From positions 992,001 to 1,056,000 of the forward strand of contig CAWDVH010000004.1 of the NCBI GenBank assembly GCA_963805705.1: a stretch of DNA of 64,000 nt, given 5' to 3'. The position numbers and the translations under genes were made by a program. The notes under the pieces are model-generated. The model saw nothing but the letters and a program-made list of their open reading frames with translations, was not told the DNA's origin and ran no database searches. Positions 34,548 to 43,021 of the stretch are shown one piece after another. Source of the stretch: CAWDVH01 sp963805705 (GTDB lineage: Bacteria; Actinomycetota; Actinomycetes; Streptosporangiales; Streptosporangiaceae). Position 1 is the stretch's first letter, and every line of letters begins with the position of its first letter.

Positions 34548-34644
34548 CGGCCAGGCCCGCGATAGCCGGATGTCCCGATAGCCGGATGTCCCGATAGCCC
34601 GATAGCCCATGTCCCGATGGCGGGGATGCCTGACGCGCGGGCCG

Positions 34645-34869
34645 TTACCGTGCTGGCGGTACTACCTTGCCCGCGAGCGCGCGCTCGCGGGGCACGACCA
34701 CGAGCTCCCCCCTGGCCGTGCGAACGCTGAACGAGCGCTCATCGCTGTCCTCGAGAATGCCGAGCACGTCGGCTACCCGCTCGCCGCCCTCGGCCGGCCT
34801 GCGCCAGCGGATGACGACCCGGGCGCCGATGTCCGCGGCCGTGAGCCTGACCTCAAGCCGGAAGGGCAT
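34645..34869 (-). CDS. Small SH3-like protein related to the N-terminal domain of actinobacterial GNAT proteins
   Basis: A 74-residue protein (LTAADIGARVVIRWRRP, DVLGILEDSDERSFSVRTAR, ending AGKVVPPAR). It resembles the small beta-barrel that precedes the acetyltransferase domain in a group of actinobacterial GNAT enzymes. The acetyltransferase part is missing, so it is either a stand-alone domain or a truncated relic. The ribosome site is weak. Its function is unknown. Confidence 0.55.
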   Translation of the reverse strand: MPFRLEVRLTAADIGARVVIRWRRPAEGGERVADVLGILEDSDERSFSVRTARGELVVVPRERALAGKVVPPAR

Positions 34870-34993
34870 GAGGGTCAGCTCCCGGGGGATCAGCCAAGCG
34901 CATTGACCAAGGGTAGGGCCTCTCCGGCTCGGCGCGATTCCGGCTTGCGCGATTCCGGCTCGGCGCGATCAGCTTGACGCTCTCTGGCTATAC

Positions 34994-35008
34994 TGGTTAT
35001 CGTTTTCA
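34994..35008. promoter_or_regulatory. Zur-like operator before the zinc uptake operon
   Basis: TGGTTATCGTTTTCA matches the 15-bp TG-N3-AT-N2-T-N3-CA pattern of actinobacterial Zur boxes. It lies 62 bases before the binding-protein start and overlaps promoter elements (TATACT at 34989-34994; TTGACG at 34974-34979). Zur with zinc bound would block transcription. Confidence 0.6.
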
Positions 35009-35070
35009 TTTGTAATAAGACTCCGAGGCCGCTCCCACGGGCGGCCCCCGCCAACGAACGGGACCTCGCC

Positions 35071-36006
35071 GTGAGAATACGCACCGCGACCGCGGCCGTG
35101 GCCCTGGCCGCCGTGGTCGCGCTGCTGGGGACGGCCTGCTCGTCGAGCTCACCGAATTCCCTGGTCAGCAACGCTAGCGGAGTGGTGGTCGCCGTCGGTG
35201 CCGAGAACGAGTACGCCAACGTCATCGGGCAGATCGGCGGGCGGTACGTCAGCGTGACCGCCGTTGAGAGCAACCCCAATACTGACCCGCACACCTTTGA
35301 GGCCAGCACGAGCGTGGCGCAGGCCCTGAGTTCCGCGCAGCTTGTCGTCCAGAACGGGCTCGGTTACGACAGCTTCATGGACAAGATAGAAGCGGGATCC
35401 CCGGACCCGGCCCGCAAGGTCATTGATGTGCAGAATCTCCTTGGCCTGCCCGACAGCACGCCGAACCCGCACCTGTGGTACGCGCCGACCACGATGCCGG
35501 CCGTCGCGAAAGCGATTGCCAGCCGCCTTTCTGAGCTCCGGCCCGCGCACGCCGCGTATTTCGAAGCCCGCCTGCGCTCGTTCGACGCCTCGCTGAAGCC
35601 CCTGATGCAGGCGATCGGGCAGTTCAGGACCGATTACCCTGGTACACCCGTGGCGGTCACCGAGCCAGTCGGCGACTACCTGCTGCAGGCCGCGGGAACC
35701 CGTGACCTGACGCCCTTCGGGCTGCAGGCCAGCGTCATGAACGGCGTGGACCCGGCACCGCAGTATGTGGCCTGGCAGGACAACCTGTTCCGCGACCACA
35801 AGGTGAAGGTCTTCCTCTATAACCGGCAGGTGGTCGACTCGCTCACGCAGTCATTCCTGAGTACCGCGCGCAGATACGGCATCCCGGTGGTAGCTGTGTA
35901 CGAGACCATGCCGGCACCCGGATATGACTACCAGTCCTGGATGCTGGCCGAGGTACACGCACTGCAAAGGGCCGTCGCCGGCCAGGTATCGACCGAGAAG
36001 CTCTGA
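35071..36006 (+). CDS. Zinc/manganese ABC transporter substrate-binding lipoprotein
   Basis: Cluster A-I metal-binding protein of 311 residues. The signal peptide has lipobox LGTAC. Metal-ligand positions are visible: NTDPHTFEA, NPHLWYAP, and a late acidic residue near AVYETMPAPG. No His-rich loop typical of ZnuA is present. It passes metal (probably Zn2+, given the Zur-like box) to the permease pair downstream. Its stop shares a base with the ATPase start (TGATG). Confidence 0.88.
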   Translation: MRIRTATAAVALAAVVALLGTACSSSSPNSLVSNASGVVVAVGAENEYANVIGQIGGRYVSVTAVESNPNTDPHTFEASTSVAQALSSAQLVVQNGLGYDSFMDKIEAGSPDPARKVIDVQNLLGLPDSTPNPHLWYAPTTMPAVAKAIASRLSELRPAHAAYFEARLRSFDASLKPLMQAIGQFRTDYPGTPVAVTEPVGDYLLQAAGTRDLTPFGLQASVMNGVDPAPQYVAWQDNLFRDHKVKVFLYNRQVVDSLTQSFLSTARRYGIPVVAVYETMPAPGYDYQSWMLAEVHALQRAVAGQVSTEKL

Positions 36007-37082
36007 TGACGCAGCCAACTGGGCCGGATGTGCCCGTGCCGGACGCCGAGATGCTCGCCGTTGACGGGGTCAGCGTGCGGCTGGGCGGCCGGGAAGTCCT
36101 GCAGGACGTGCGGTTCACCATCCGCCGCGGCGAATTCGTCGGCCTCATCGGGTCCAACGGCGCGGGCAAGACGACGCTGCTCCGGGTCATCCTGGGGCTG
36201 CAGGCGCCAGCCGCCGGCACGGTCCGGATCGGCGGCCGCGTCCGTACCGGGCGCAGCGGGCTGGTCGGCTACGTCCCGCAAAAGATCCTGCTGGATCCCG
36301 ACATGCCAGTACGGGCTCGGGACCTGGTGAGCCTCGGGCTGGACGGGCACCGGCTGGGCATCGGCCTGCCGTCGCGGAGCCGCCGGCACCAGGTCGAGGA
36401 GATGCTGCGCGCGGTCGGTGCCGAGCGCTTTGCCGACGAGCGGGTGGGCAACCTGTCCGGCGGGGAGCAGCAGCGGGTCCTGATCGCGCACGCGCTGATC
36501 AGGGCGCCGGCCTTGCTGCTCCTGGACGAGCCGCTCGCGAATCTCGACATCCGCAGTGAGCACGAGATTGTCGGGCTGCTGTCGCGGATCTCGAGGCAGC
36601 AGCAGATCGCCGTGCTGATCTCGGCGCACGAGATGAATCCGCTGCTGCCGGTCATGGACCGCGTGGTCTACATGGCCGCCGGCAAGGCCGCCAGCGGCAC
36701 CACCGCGGAAGTGGTCAGGCCCGATGTGCTGAGCAAGCTGTATGGCCAGCACGTCGACGTGATCCACGTCCACGACCGGATCCTGGTGGTGGCCGGCCGG
36801 GACGGCGGGTCCGGCGTGGCCCATGAGGAGCCTGATGTGGCGCACGCGGAGACCGGCGTGACGCAGGCAGGGACTGTGACGCAGGCAGGGACTGTGACGC
36901 AGGCAGGGACTGTGACGCAGGCAGGGACTGTGGCGCAGGCAGGGACTGTGGCGCAGGCAGGGACTGTGGCGCAGGCAGGGACTGTGGCGCAGGCAGGGAC
37001 TGTGGCGCAGGCAGGGACTGTGGCGCAGGCAGGGACTGTGGCGCAGGCGCAGACCGGTACCGCCACGGTCGGCAGTGCGTAA
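36006..37082 (+). CDS. Metal ABC transporter ATP-binding protein with a hexapeptide-repeat tail
   Basis: ABC ATPase of 358 residues energising metal import. Walker A GSNGAGKTTL, signature LSGGEQQRV, Walker B LLLLDEPLAN and H-loop SAHEMNP are all intact in the first 240 residues. The remaining tail is unusual: ten exact 18-bp units (36861-37040) encoding four TQAGTV and then six AQAGTV. The tail is beyond the normal family length and is probably a flexible, copy-variable extension. It begins one base inside the binding-protein stop. Confidence 0.92.
   Translation: MTQPTGPDVPVPDAEMLAVDGVSVRLGGREVLQDVRFTIRRGEFVGLIGSNGAGKTTLLRVILGLQAPAAGTVRIGGRVRTGRSGLVGYVPQKILLDPDMPVRARDLVSLGLDGHRLGIGLPSRSRRHQVEEMLRAVGAERFADERVGNLSGGEQQRVLIAHALIRAPALLLLDEPLANLDIRSEHEIVGLLSRISRQQQIAVLISAHEMNPLLPVMDRVVYMAAGKAASGTTAEVVRPDVLSKLYGQHVDVIHVHDRILVVAGRDGGSGVAHEEPDVAHAETGVTQAGTVTQAGTVTQAGTVTQAGTVAQAGTVAQAGTVAQAGTVAQAGTVAQAGTVAQAGTVAQAQTGTATVGSA
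36861..37040 (+). repeat. Ten near-exact 18-bp copies in the metal ABC ATPase gene
   Basis: Four units begin ACGCAG and six begin GCGCAG; otherwise every base is the same. Such uniformity points to recent expansion or ongoing homogenisation. Copy changes keep the frame. Confidence 0.95.
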
Positions 37083-37084
37083 CG

Positions 37085-38005
37085 ATGACGCACATCCTGC
37101 GGAGCATCTTCGAGCCGGGATTCTTCGGTAATCAGCCGGTCCGGGTGGCATTGCTAGTCGGCAGCCTGGTGGCCGTGGTATCCGGGATCGTCGGGACGTT
37201 CACCGTGATGCGCGGGCAGGCGTTCGCCGGGCATGCCCTCGCGGATGTCGGCGCCACCGGCGGGTCGGGTGCCTTCCTGCTCGGGGTCAACCCGCTGTTC
37301 GGTTTTGTCGGGATCGGCGTCGCGGCCGCGGGGGTCATGGAGCTGATCGGCATCCGGCGGCCGCGGGGACGTGACCTCGCCACCGGCATCGTGCTCGGCG
37401 CCGGGCTGGGCCTGGCGGCCCTCTTCCTGTACTGGGACGCGACCTCCAGCAACACGACGGGCGCGACGATTACGGTCCTGTTTGGCTCAATGTTTGTCAT
37501 CAGCAGCTCGCAGGTCCCGGTGATCGCCGCGTTCAGCCTGCTGGCCCTGGCCGTGGTCCTCGTGCTGTACCGCCACCTGCTGCTCAGCTCGGTCAGCAAC
37601 GACCTGGCCTTCGTCCGGGGAGTCCCGGTGCGCCTGGCGGGCGTGCTGTACCTGCTGGCGCTGGCGGTGGCCGTTTCGCTGTCCGCCCTGACCATCGGCG
37701 CGATCCTCAGCACCGCGCTGCTGGTGGGACCGGCGGCGACCGCGCTGCGGCTGACGACCAGGCCAGGCCGGGCGATGATCGCTTCCGCCCTGATCGGCCT
37801 GGCGGCCACCTGGCTGGGCATCCTGCTGTCCTTCGACAGCTTCTACTGGCCGCCCCACCAGCATGGCTGGCCGGTGAGCTTCTTCGTGGTGACCCTGATC
37901 TTCGTCTTCTACCTGCTGGCCCAGCCGCTCGGCCGGCGGACGCGGACCAGGGCGCCAGCACCAGGGAACCGAGCAGGAAGAAGCACATGTTCTCCGGCTT
38001 CATGA
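37085..38005 (+). CDS. Metal ABC transporter permease (ABC-3 family), first subunit
   Basis: Inner-membrane permease of 306 residues with about eight helices. VMRGQAFAGHALADVGATGG is the conserved ABC-3 loop region that contacts the ATPase. It begins 2 bases after the ATPase stop. Together with the next gene it presumably forms a heterodimeric channel for the metal. The C-terminus is short and basic. Confidence 0.9.
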   Translation: MTHILRSIFEPGFFGNQPVRVALLVGSLVAVVSGIVGTFTVMRGQAFAGHALADVGATGGSGAFLLGVNPLFGFVGIGVAAAGVMELIGIRRPRGRDLATGIVLGAGLGLAALFLYWDATSSNTTGATITVLFGSMFVISSSQVPVIAAFSLLALAVVLVLYRHLLLSSVSNDLAFVRGVPVRLAGVLYLLALAVAVSLSALTIGAILSTALLVGPAATALRLTTRPGRAMIASALIGLAATWLGILLSFDSFYWPPHQHGWPVSFFVVTLIFVFYLLAQPLGRRTRTRAPAPGNRAGRSTCSPAS

Positions 38006-38814
38006 TGAACACCTGGACGGTGGCCACCATCGCCGCGATGGTGGCCGGCGCGATCGGGTTCTTCGTCGTGCTGCGGGGCTCGGCGTTCGTCGCCGACGCG
38101 GTGCCCCAGGGCGCGTTCGCGGGCGCGGCCGGGGCCAGCCTCATCGGGGTCAGCACCCTCATCGGGGTGGGTGCCTTTGCCCTGGCCGGCGCGCTCGGGA
38201 TCGGCTGGCTCGGCCGCCGCAGCCGCCACGACGTGGCGACCGCCCTCGCCCTGGTGGTGATGCTGGGGCTCGGCGCGCTGTTCCTCAGCATGAGCACGGA
38301 GTACGCGCCGGAGATCTACTCGCTGCTGTTCGGCGAGGTCCTCGGGGTCAGCGCCAGCGAGGTGGCACCGGTGGCGCTGGTCGGCGCGGTGTGCATCGGG
38401 GCGATCATCGTCTTGTACCGGCCGCTGCTGCTGTCCTCGGTGATGGCGGAGCTCGGCGAGGCGCGCGGCGTGCGCGGGCACCGGATCGAGATGTACTTCC
38501 TGGTCGTCGTGGCCCTGGCTACCAGCATGGCGCTACCGGTCGTCGGCGCTCTGCTGATCTTCAGCCTGATGATCGGGCCGCCCGCCGCGGCCCGGTCGTT
38601 CACCGACCGCCCCCTGCTGGCGCTGATCTTGTCAGTGGTGCTCGCGCTCGTCACCGTCTGGACCGCGATCGCGGCGGCGTACCTATGGAACTGGCCGGTC
38701 GGATTCTTCGTGGGGACCCTCGGTGCCGTGTCCTACGGGATCGGCCGCTGCTGGGCGTGGTGGCGCCGGACCCGCGCGGCCCGCGGCGGCCAGCGGCCGG
38801 CGCTGGCTCAGTGA
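37987..38814 (+). CDS. Metal ABC transporter permease (ABC-3 family), second subunit
   Basis: Second permease of 275 residues, homologous to the preceding one (VVLRGSAFVADAVPQGAFAG in place of its ATPase-contact loop). ATG 37987 overlaps the first permease by 19 bases, with AGGAAG upstream. Two different permease genes in one metal operon suggest a heterodimer, as in some manganese and zinc importers. It is the last gene of the Zur-box operon. Confidence 0.9.
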   Translation: MFSGFMMNTWTVATIAAMVAGAIGFFVVLRGSAFVADAVPQGAFAGAAGASLIGVSTLIGVGAFALAGALGIGWLGRRSRHDVATALALVVMLGLGALFLSMSTEYAPEIYSLLFGEVLGVSASEVAPVALVGAVCIGAIIVLYRPLLLSSVMAELGEARGVRGHRIEMYFLVVVALATSMALPVVGALLIFSLMIGPPAAARSFTDRPLLALILSVVLALVTVWTAIAAAYLWNWPVGFFVGTLGAVSYGIGRCWAWWRRTRAARGGQRPALAQ

Positions 38815-38844
38815 CGTAGGGATAAGGGAAGGTGAGGTCTTTCA

Positions 38845-40209
38845 GTGGACCTGCAACGCTGGCTGAGCATCGGCGCAGATGCGATCGAGACCTGGCAGGA
38901 CTCCTTCGGGCCGTTTGACCGGCACCCGTCGCTGCAGATCAGCGACGAGGAATTCGCGGCCGTCTTCGACCGCTTCACCCGGCGGCTGGGTGACAACTAT
39001 CCCTTCTTTCATCCCGCCTATGCCGGCCAGATGCTGAAGCCCCCGCATCCGGCGGCCGTCATCGGTTACCTGACGGCGATGCTGGTCAACCCGAATAATC
39101 ACGCGCTCGACGGCGGCCCCGCAACCGCGCGGATGGAGAAGGAAGCCATCGCCCAGCTAGCCCGGATGTTCGGGTTTGCCACCCATCTGGGTCATCTGAC
39201 CACCAGCGGCACGATCGCGAACCTCGAGGCGCTCTATGTCGCCCGCGAGCTGCATCCGGGCCGGGGGATCGCCTACAGCTCCGAGGCGCACTACACCCAC
39301 AGCCGGATGTGCGCAGTGCTGGGCGTGCCGGGGACTGCCGTCGACGTCGACGGCGCCGGGCGGATGGACCTCGGTGCCCTCGACGCCCTGCTGGCGGGCG
39401 GCACGATCGGGACCGTCGTCGCGACCGCGGGCACCACCGGGCTCGGCGCGATCGACCCCGTTCACGAGGTGCTGGCGGTCGCCCGCGGGCACGGGGTCCG
39501 GGTGCACGTGGACGCGGCCTACGGCGGCTTCTTTACCCTGCTGGCCGGCCTGCGGGACCGGGCCGGCCTCGATGATGCGCCCTGGCGGGCCATTGCCCAG
39601 TGCGACTCGGTAGTCGTCGACCCGCATAAGCACGGCCTGCAGCCCTACGGATGCGGCGCGGTGATCTTCCAGGACCCTGGGGTCGCGCGCCTGTACCTGC
39701 ACGACTCGCCGTATACCTACTTCACCTCCGACGAACTGCACCTCGGTGAGATCAGCCTGGAGTGCTCGCGGGCCGGGGCGGCGGCAGCCGCGCTGTGGCT
39801 GACATTCCAGCTTCTGCCACCCACCGCCGACGGCCTCGGCCAGGTGCTGGCGGCCGGCCGCCGGGCGGCGCTGGACTGGGCGGACCTCATCGAGGCCTCC
39901 TCCCGCCTGGAGCTGTACCAGCGCCCGGAGCTGGATATCGTCTGCTACTTCCCGGTCACCGCAGCGCGCAGCCTGACGGCGATCGACCAGGCCAGCGCCC
40001 GGATGCTGGCGCAGGGAATGGCCGACCGCGCCGAGCCGGTCTTTCTCAGCACCCTGGAGGTTCCGGCGGCCAGGTTCGGCCGTCGTCACCCGGACGTACG
40101 GGCTGACCGTGACGGAGCCCGGATACTGCGCAGCGTCCTGATGAAACCTGAGGCCGAGGGGTACGTCCCGCTGCTGCATGCTCGCGTCGAGAAGCTCGCC
40201 GGCGGCTGA
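38845..40209 (+). CDS. Pyridoxal-phosphate-dependent decarboxylase (group II)
   Basis: Fold-type I PLP enzyme of 454 residues. The Schiff-base Lys is in VVDPHKHGLQPYG, the Asp contacting the pyridine nitrogen is in HVDAAYGG, and TSGTIANLEALYVAREL binds phosphate. It is related to glutamate/aromatic amino-acid decarboxylases and PLP aminotransferase-like enzymes; the substrate is open. GTG 38845 is preceded by GGAAGGTGAGG. It lies 30 bases after the zinc permease and may be cotranscribed. Confidence 0.88.
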   Translation: MDLQRWLSIGADAIETWQDSFGPFDRHPSLQISDEEFAAVFDRFTRRLGDNYPFFHPAYAGQMLKPPHPAAVIGYLTAMLVNPNNHALDGGPATARMEKEAIAQLARMFGFATHLGHLTTSGTIANLEALYVARELHPGRGIAYSSEAHYTHSRMCAVLGVPGTAVDVDGAGRMDLGALDALLAGGTIGTVVATAGTTGLGAIDPVHEVLAVARGHGVRVHVDAAYGGFFTLLAGLRDRAGLDDAPWRAIAQCDSVVVDPHKHGLQPYGCGAVIFQDPGVARLYLHDSPYTYFTSDELHLGEISLECSRAGAAAAALWLTFQLLPPTADGLGQVLAAGRRAALDWADLIEASSRLELYQRPELDIVCYFPVTAARSLTAIDQASARMLAQGMADRAEPVFLSTLEVPAARFGRRHPDVRADRDGARILRSVLMKPEAEGYVPLLHARVEKLAGG

Positions 40210-40277
40210 GCCCGGCCCGTCCGGTTCGTCCGGCCGGGAGATCTCTGGATGCCACGCTGGCGGCCACGAGCCGTTTG

Positions 40278-40763
40278 CTAGCTGCTGGTGCTGTCGTGAC
40301 GGCCGACCGGTGGCGGCCAGGTGATAAGCGGCTTCCCGATCTCCCAGTGATGGCCGAACGGGTCCTCGATCCGGCCCAGGAGCCAGCCGTGTTCTTCGCT
40401 GGCCGGGTAGACCTGCGTGGCCCCGGCTGACACAGCCCGCTCGATCGCGGCGCCGGGATCGGCGACGATCAGCAGCATCCGGGTGGTGCCGCCGTGCAGT
40501 GATTCCGGGCTGAAATTCTGGTGCGTCGGCGACTCGTCGGCGACCCAGAACGACGCGCCTCCAACCGAAAGCTGAGCCACCACGCTCTCATTGTCGTCCG
40601 TGCCGCCGACCCGGTAGTCCTCGACGGCTCCGAAGGCAGCCTTGTAGAACTCCACCGCGGCCCGGCCGCGCCGGACCGAGAGCTGCGGCAGGATGCTCGT
40701 CTGCTGACCGCCGGGCTCGTGTTCGTGTTCGGGCTCGGGCTCGGGCTTATCCGCGACGTCCAC
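40278..40763 (-). CDS. VOC family (glyoxalase/PhnB-like) protein
   Basis: A 161-residue protein with the beta-alpha-beta-beta-beta fold: LPQLSVRRGRAAVEFYKAAFGAV, later GRIEDPFGHHWEIGKP. The N-terminus is an acidic repeat (EPEPEHEHEP). VOC proteins include lyases, dioxygenases and resistance binders; this PhnB-like subgroup is mostly of unknown function. GTG 40763 is chosen for AAGGAG upstream; the frame stays open to 40811. Confidence 0.85.
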   Translation of the reverse strand: MDVADKPEPEPEHEHEPGGQQTSILPQLSVRRGRAAVEFYKAAFGAVEDYRVGGTDDNESVVAQLSVGGASFWVADESPTHQNFSPESLHGGTTRMLLIVADPGAAIERAVSAGATQVYPASEEHGWLLGRIEDPFGHHWEIGKPLITWPPPVGRHDSTSS

Positions 40764-40990
40764 TGCGCTCCTTACCTGGGTACCAGGGCCGGGACAGGCC
40801 GAGACAGGCATCGTCCCCGGCAGGACAGCGTAGCCGCCAGCAGGTCTGGCGCGGCGGCGGTGAACGCGAACGGCTGGGACCCGAGAGCCTCGGGGATCGG
40901 GGCACAGGTGACGACGGGACTCCTGGTGGGCACGCTCACGCTTCCGTTTCGCGACCGATCCGTTTCGCGCCGATCAGGGGGGACTGCCCG

Positions 40991-41024
40991 GCCGGTTCCT
41001 GGCCGCGCCAGGCCAGGAACCGGC
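40991..41024 (-). terminator. 14-bp perfect hairpin after the lysozyme-like gene
   Basis: GCCGGTTCCTGGCC at 40991-41004 pairs perfectly with 41011-41024 around a 6-nt loop. It lies 7 bases beyond the stop of the minus-strand gene ending at 41032. Confidence 0.8.
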
Positions 41025-41031
41025 TCGGCGT

Positions 41032-42023
41032 TCAGGGCTGCTGGAAGTCGCGTGTCGTCCAGATCCGCTCGCGCATGTACAACTTCACCTTGCTGATGTA
41101 CTGCTGAGCCGGGGCGGTGTGCCAGCGTCCGGCGAACCAGCGCCCGACGCAACCCCAGTCGTCGCCCTTGTGGTACTGGCTGCCCCGCGGGACATTGTTC
41201 AGCCAGGTCTCGTACCCGTCATAGCAAGAGCGCCAGATGGCGTACGCGGTGTCGGCGTTCATCGCTGTGGAGCGGCCGATGCCGGGCCAGCTCGCTGTCT
41301 CGAAGGGGTACCTGTTCTGCAGGATGCCGTAACTCTGCGCGCACTCGCCCTGCGCATTGAGGGTGCGGTGGCCAGGCGGGCAGGCGCTCGGGTCCGTTCC
41401 AAAGTCGCCCTTGGTGGTCTGGCGCCACCAGCTCTCAACGGCGGCCTGCGCGAAGACGATGTTCTGGCTGATGCCCCACTTGCAGGCGGCCCAGCGCAGG
41501 ATCTCCTTAGTGGTGCCGGTGAAGTTGCCGTTGATGCGCGGGGCCAGCCGCCGGTCGGCCGCGGCGGTGTCGCCCGCAGGGAAGAAGCGCGACCCGACGT
41601 GCTGGCCGGTAGTGCGGTTGAAGCGCTTGTTCACGCCCTTGTTCTCGCGCGATGGCCGGGCGAGCACCCATTTCGCGCACTGCGCTCCCGATGGGAGCTT
41701 CGTTCCTGGCGGGAGAGTTTTGAATGTGGCCGGAGCGCTGGGCCGGCCGCCGGGGCCACGGCGGCCGGGGCGACGGCGGCGGCGGCCGGGGCGACAGCGG
41801 CGGCGGCCCCGGTCTGCGAGTGCCCGGGTACGCTGGCGGCGCTGCTCATCGCGTGAGCCCGCCCGGTTGCGGACAGGCGGTGCGTGCTGGCGGCGAGCGT
41901 GATACCCCGGCTGGGGTAGTACGCGATCGCGATCGCTCCGATGGCAACGACCGCCAGGAATACGGCAGCATGGCTAACGAGCCGGCTGCGGCGGCTCGCG
42001 GGTAGCTTTCTGGTGCGGCTCAT
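41032..42023 (-). pseudogene. Secreted lysozyme-like protein, frameshifted in an Ala/Pro linker
   Basis: The first part from 42023 gives an N-terminal membrane or signal segment (AAVFLAVVAIGAIAIAYY) and an Ala/Pro-rich linker. The frame must change near 41730-41830 to reach the catalytic domain, which is open to 41032: TFKTLPPGTKLPSGAQCAKW, FAQAAVESWW (probable catalytic Glu), QSYGILQNRYPFETASWPG, and WGCVGRWFAGRW. Lysozyme-superfamily, peptidoglycan-cleaving role inferred. A one-base indel in the GC-rich linker explains the break; sequencing error is possible. Two hairpin arms follow the stop. Confidence 0.7.
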
Positions 42024-42164
42024 AGACCGATAGCTTTACTACTGCCGGGTAGAGGGTGTCCATCAGATCCGGATCCTGTGATCACATCTGATTCCTGGCG
42101 ATACCGGATGAAGTCTCCCGATGGCCGGGTATCCAGCCGGATTCGCACCGGCCGGGCCGAAGCG

Positions 42165-42194
42165 TTGACATCAATCGAATATATATTCGATAAT
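42165..42194 (+). promoter_or_regulatory. SOS promoter with a perfect LexA box
   Basis: TTGACA (42165-42170) and GATAAT (42189-42194) form a promoter with 18-bp spacing. Between them TCGAATATATATTCGA (42175-42190) is a perfect 16-bp palindrome of the actinobacterial/Bacillus LexA type. LexA bound here would block RNA polymerase directly, so the mutasome should be induced by DNA damage. Confidence 0.92.
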
Positions 42195-42274
42195 GATGCC
42201 ATAGGGGCGGGGATCGCTCAGGTCAGGCCGCTGTCTGCGCGACCGGACGGGGCGCGACAGGATGGCGCGACAGG

Positions 42275-43021
42275 ATGGGGCGACGGGACGGGGATGGCAG
42301 GACGGCAGCGGGCGGGGCGCACCGCGGGCCGCTATCGCGACGTCTGCCCGATGAGGATGTACTGCCGGTGCTGCCTGCCCTGCGGGACCTGCTTCCCGCT
42401 GGCGGGCTGCAGCGCGGGTCGGTCGTGGCGGCTGGTGCCTGGAGCATGCTCTGCCTGGCGCTCGCCGCCGGGGCATCCGGGGCCGGTGCGTGGTGCGCGG
42501 TGGCGGGCCTGCCGCAGCTCGGAGTGGCGGCCGCGGCTGACGCAGGCCTCGACCCTGGCCGGCTGCTGCTGATTGCGGAGCCGGGCTCCAGCTGGCCGCA
42601 GGTAGTGGCATCACTGCTGGATGGCTGCGAGATTGTCCTCCTTTGCCCGCCTGACCGGCCGTCAGCTCAGGTCCGCCGCAAGCTTGAGGCCACCATCCGC
42701 CGCTACGGGGGGGTGCTGGTGGTGGCGGGGGACTGGGATGGCGCGCAGACCCGGCTGCTTGTTGCCCGCCAGGAGTGGACGGGCATTGGCGACGGACACG
42801 GGCGGCTGAGTGCCCGCCGGGTGCAGGTGGTGGCGAGCGGGCGCGGTGCGTGGTCACGGCCTCGGACGCGGTGGCTGTGGCTGCCTGCCCCTGATGGCTC
42901 GGTCACCGTTGCTGAGAACGTTGCCGCAGGAGCGGCTGTGCGGACGGCCGAGGAGGCCGGCCACTGGGCATGCAGTACCGGCCAGGCAGGTGTTTCCTGG
43001 CGGGAGGCGAACGCCGGATGA
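42275..43021 (+). CDS. imuA': ImuA' (SOS mutasome RecA-like accessory protein)
   Basis: A 248-residue protein, first of the translesion mutasome. The segment PVLPALRDLLPAGGLQRGSVV, followed by LCLALAAGASGAGAWCAVAGLP, corresponds to the RecA-like N-terminal region of ImuA'. The Walker A motif is not conserved, as usual in ImuA'. It helps assemble ImuB and DnaE2 at lesions. It lies 81 bases after the LexA-controlled promoter. ATG 42275 is the first plausible start; its N-terminal 35 residues are low-complexity, so the true start could be later. Its stop overlaps imuB as ATGA. Confidence 0.85.
   Translation: MGRRDGDGRTAAGGAHRGPLSRRLPDEDVLPVLPALRDLLPAGGLQRGSVVAAGAWSMLCLALAAGASGAGAWCAVAGLPQLGVAAAADAGLDPGRLLLIAEPGSSWPQVVASLLDGCEIVLLCPPDRPSAQVRRKLEATIRRYGGVLVVAGDWDGAQTRLLVARQEWTGIGDGHGRLSARRVQVVASGRGAWSRPRTRWLWLPAPDGSVTVAENVAAGAAVRTAEEAGHWACSTGQAGVSWREANAG

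Noticed and set aside
36668..37093. Minus-strand frame with repeated PACATV units
   Set aside because: Only the reverse translation of the 18-bp ATPase repeat. No start signals or other content.
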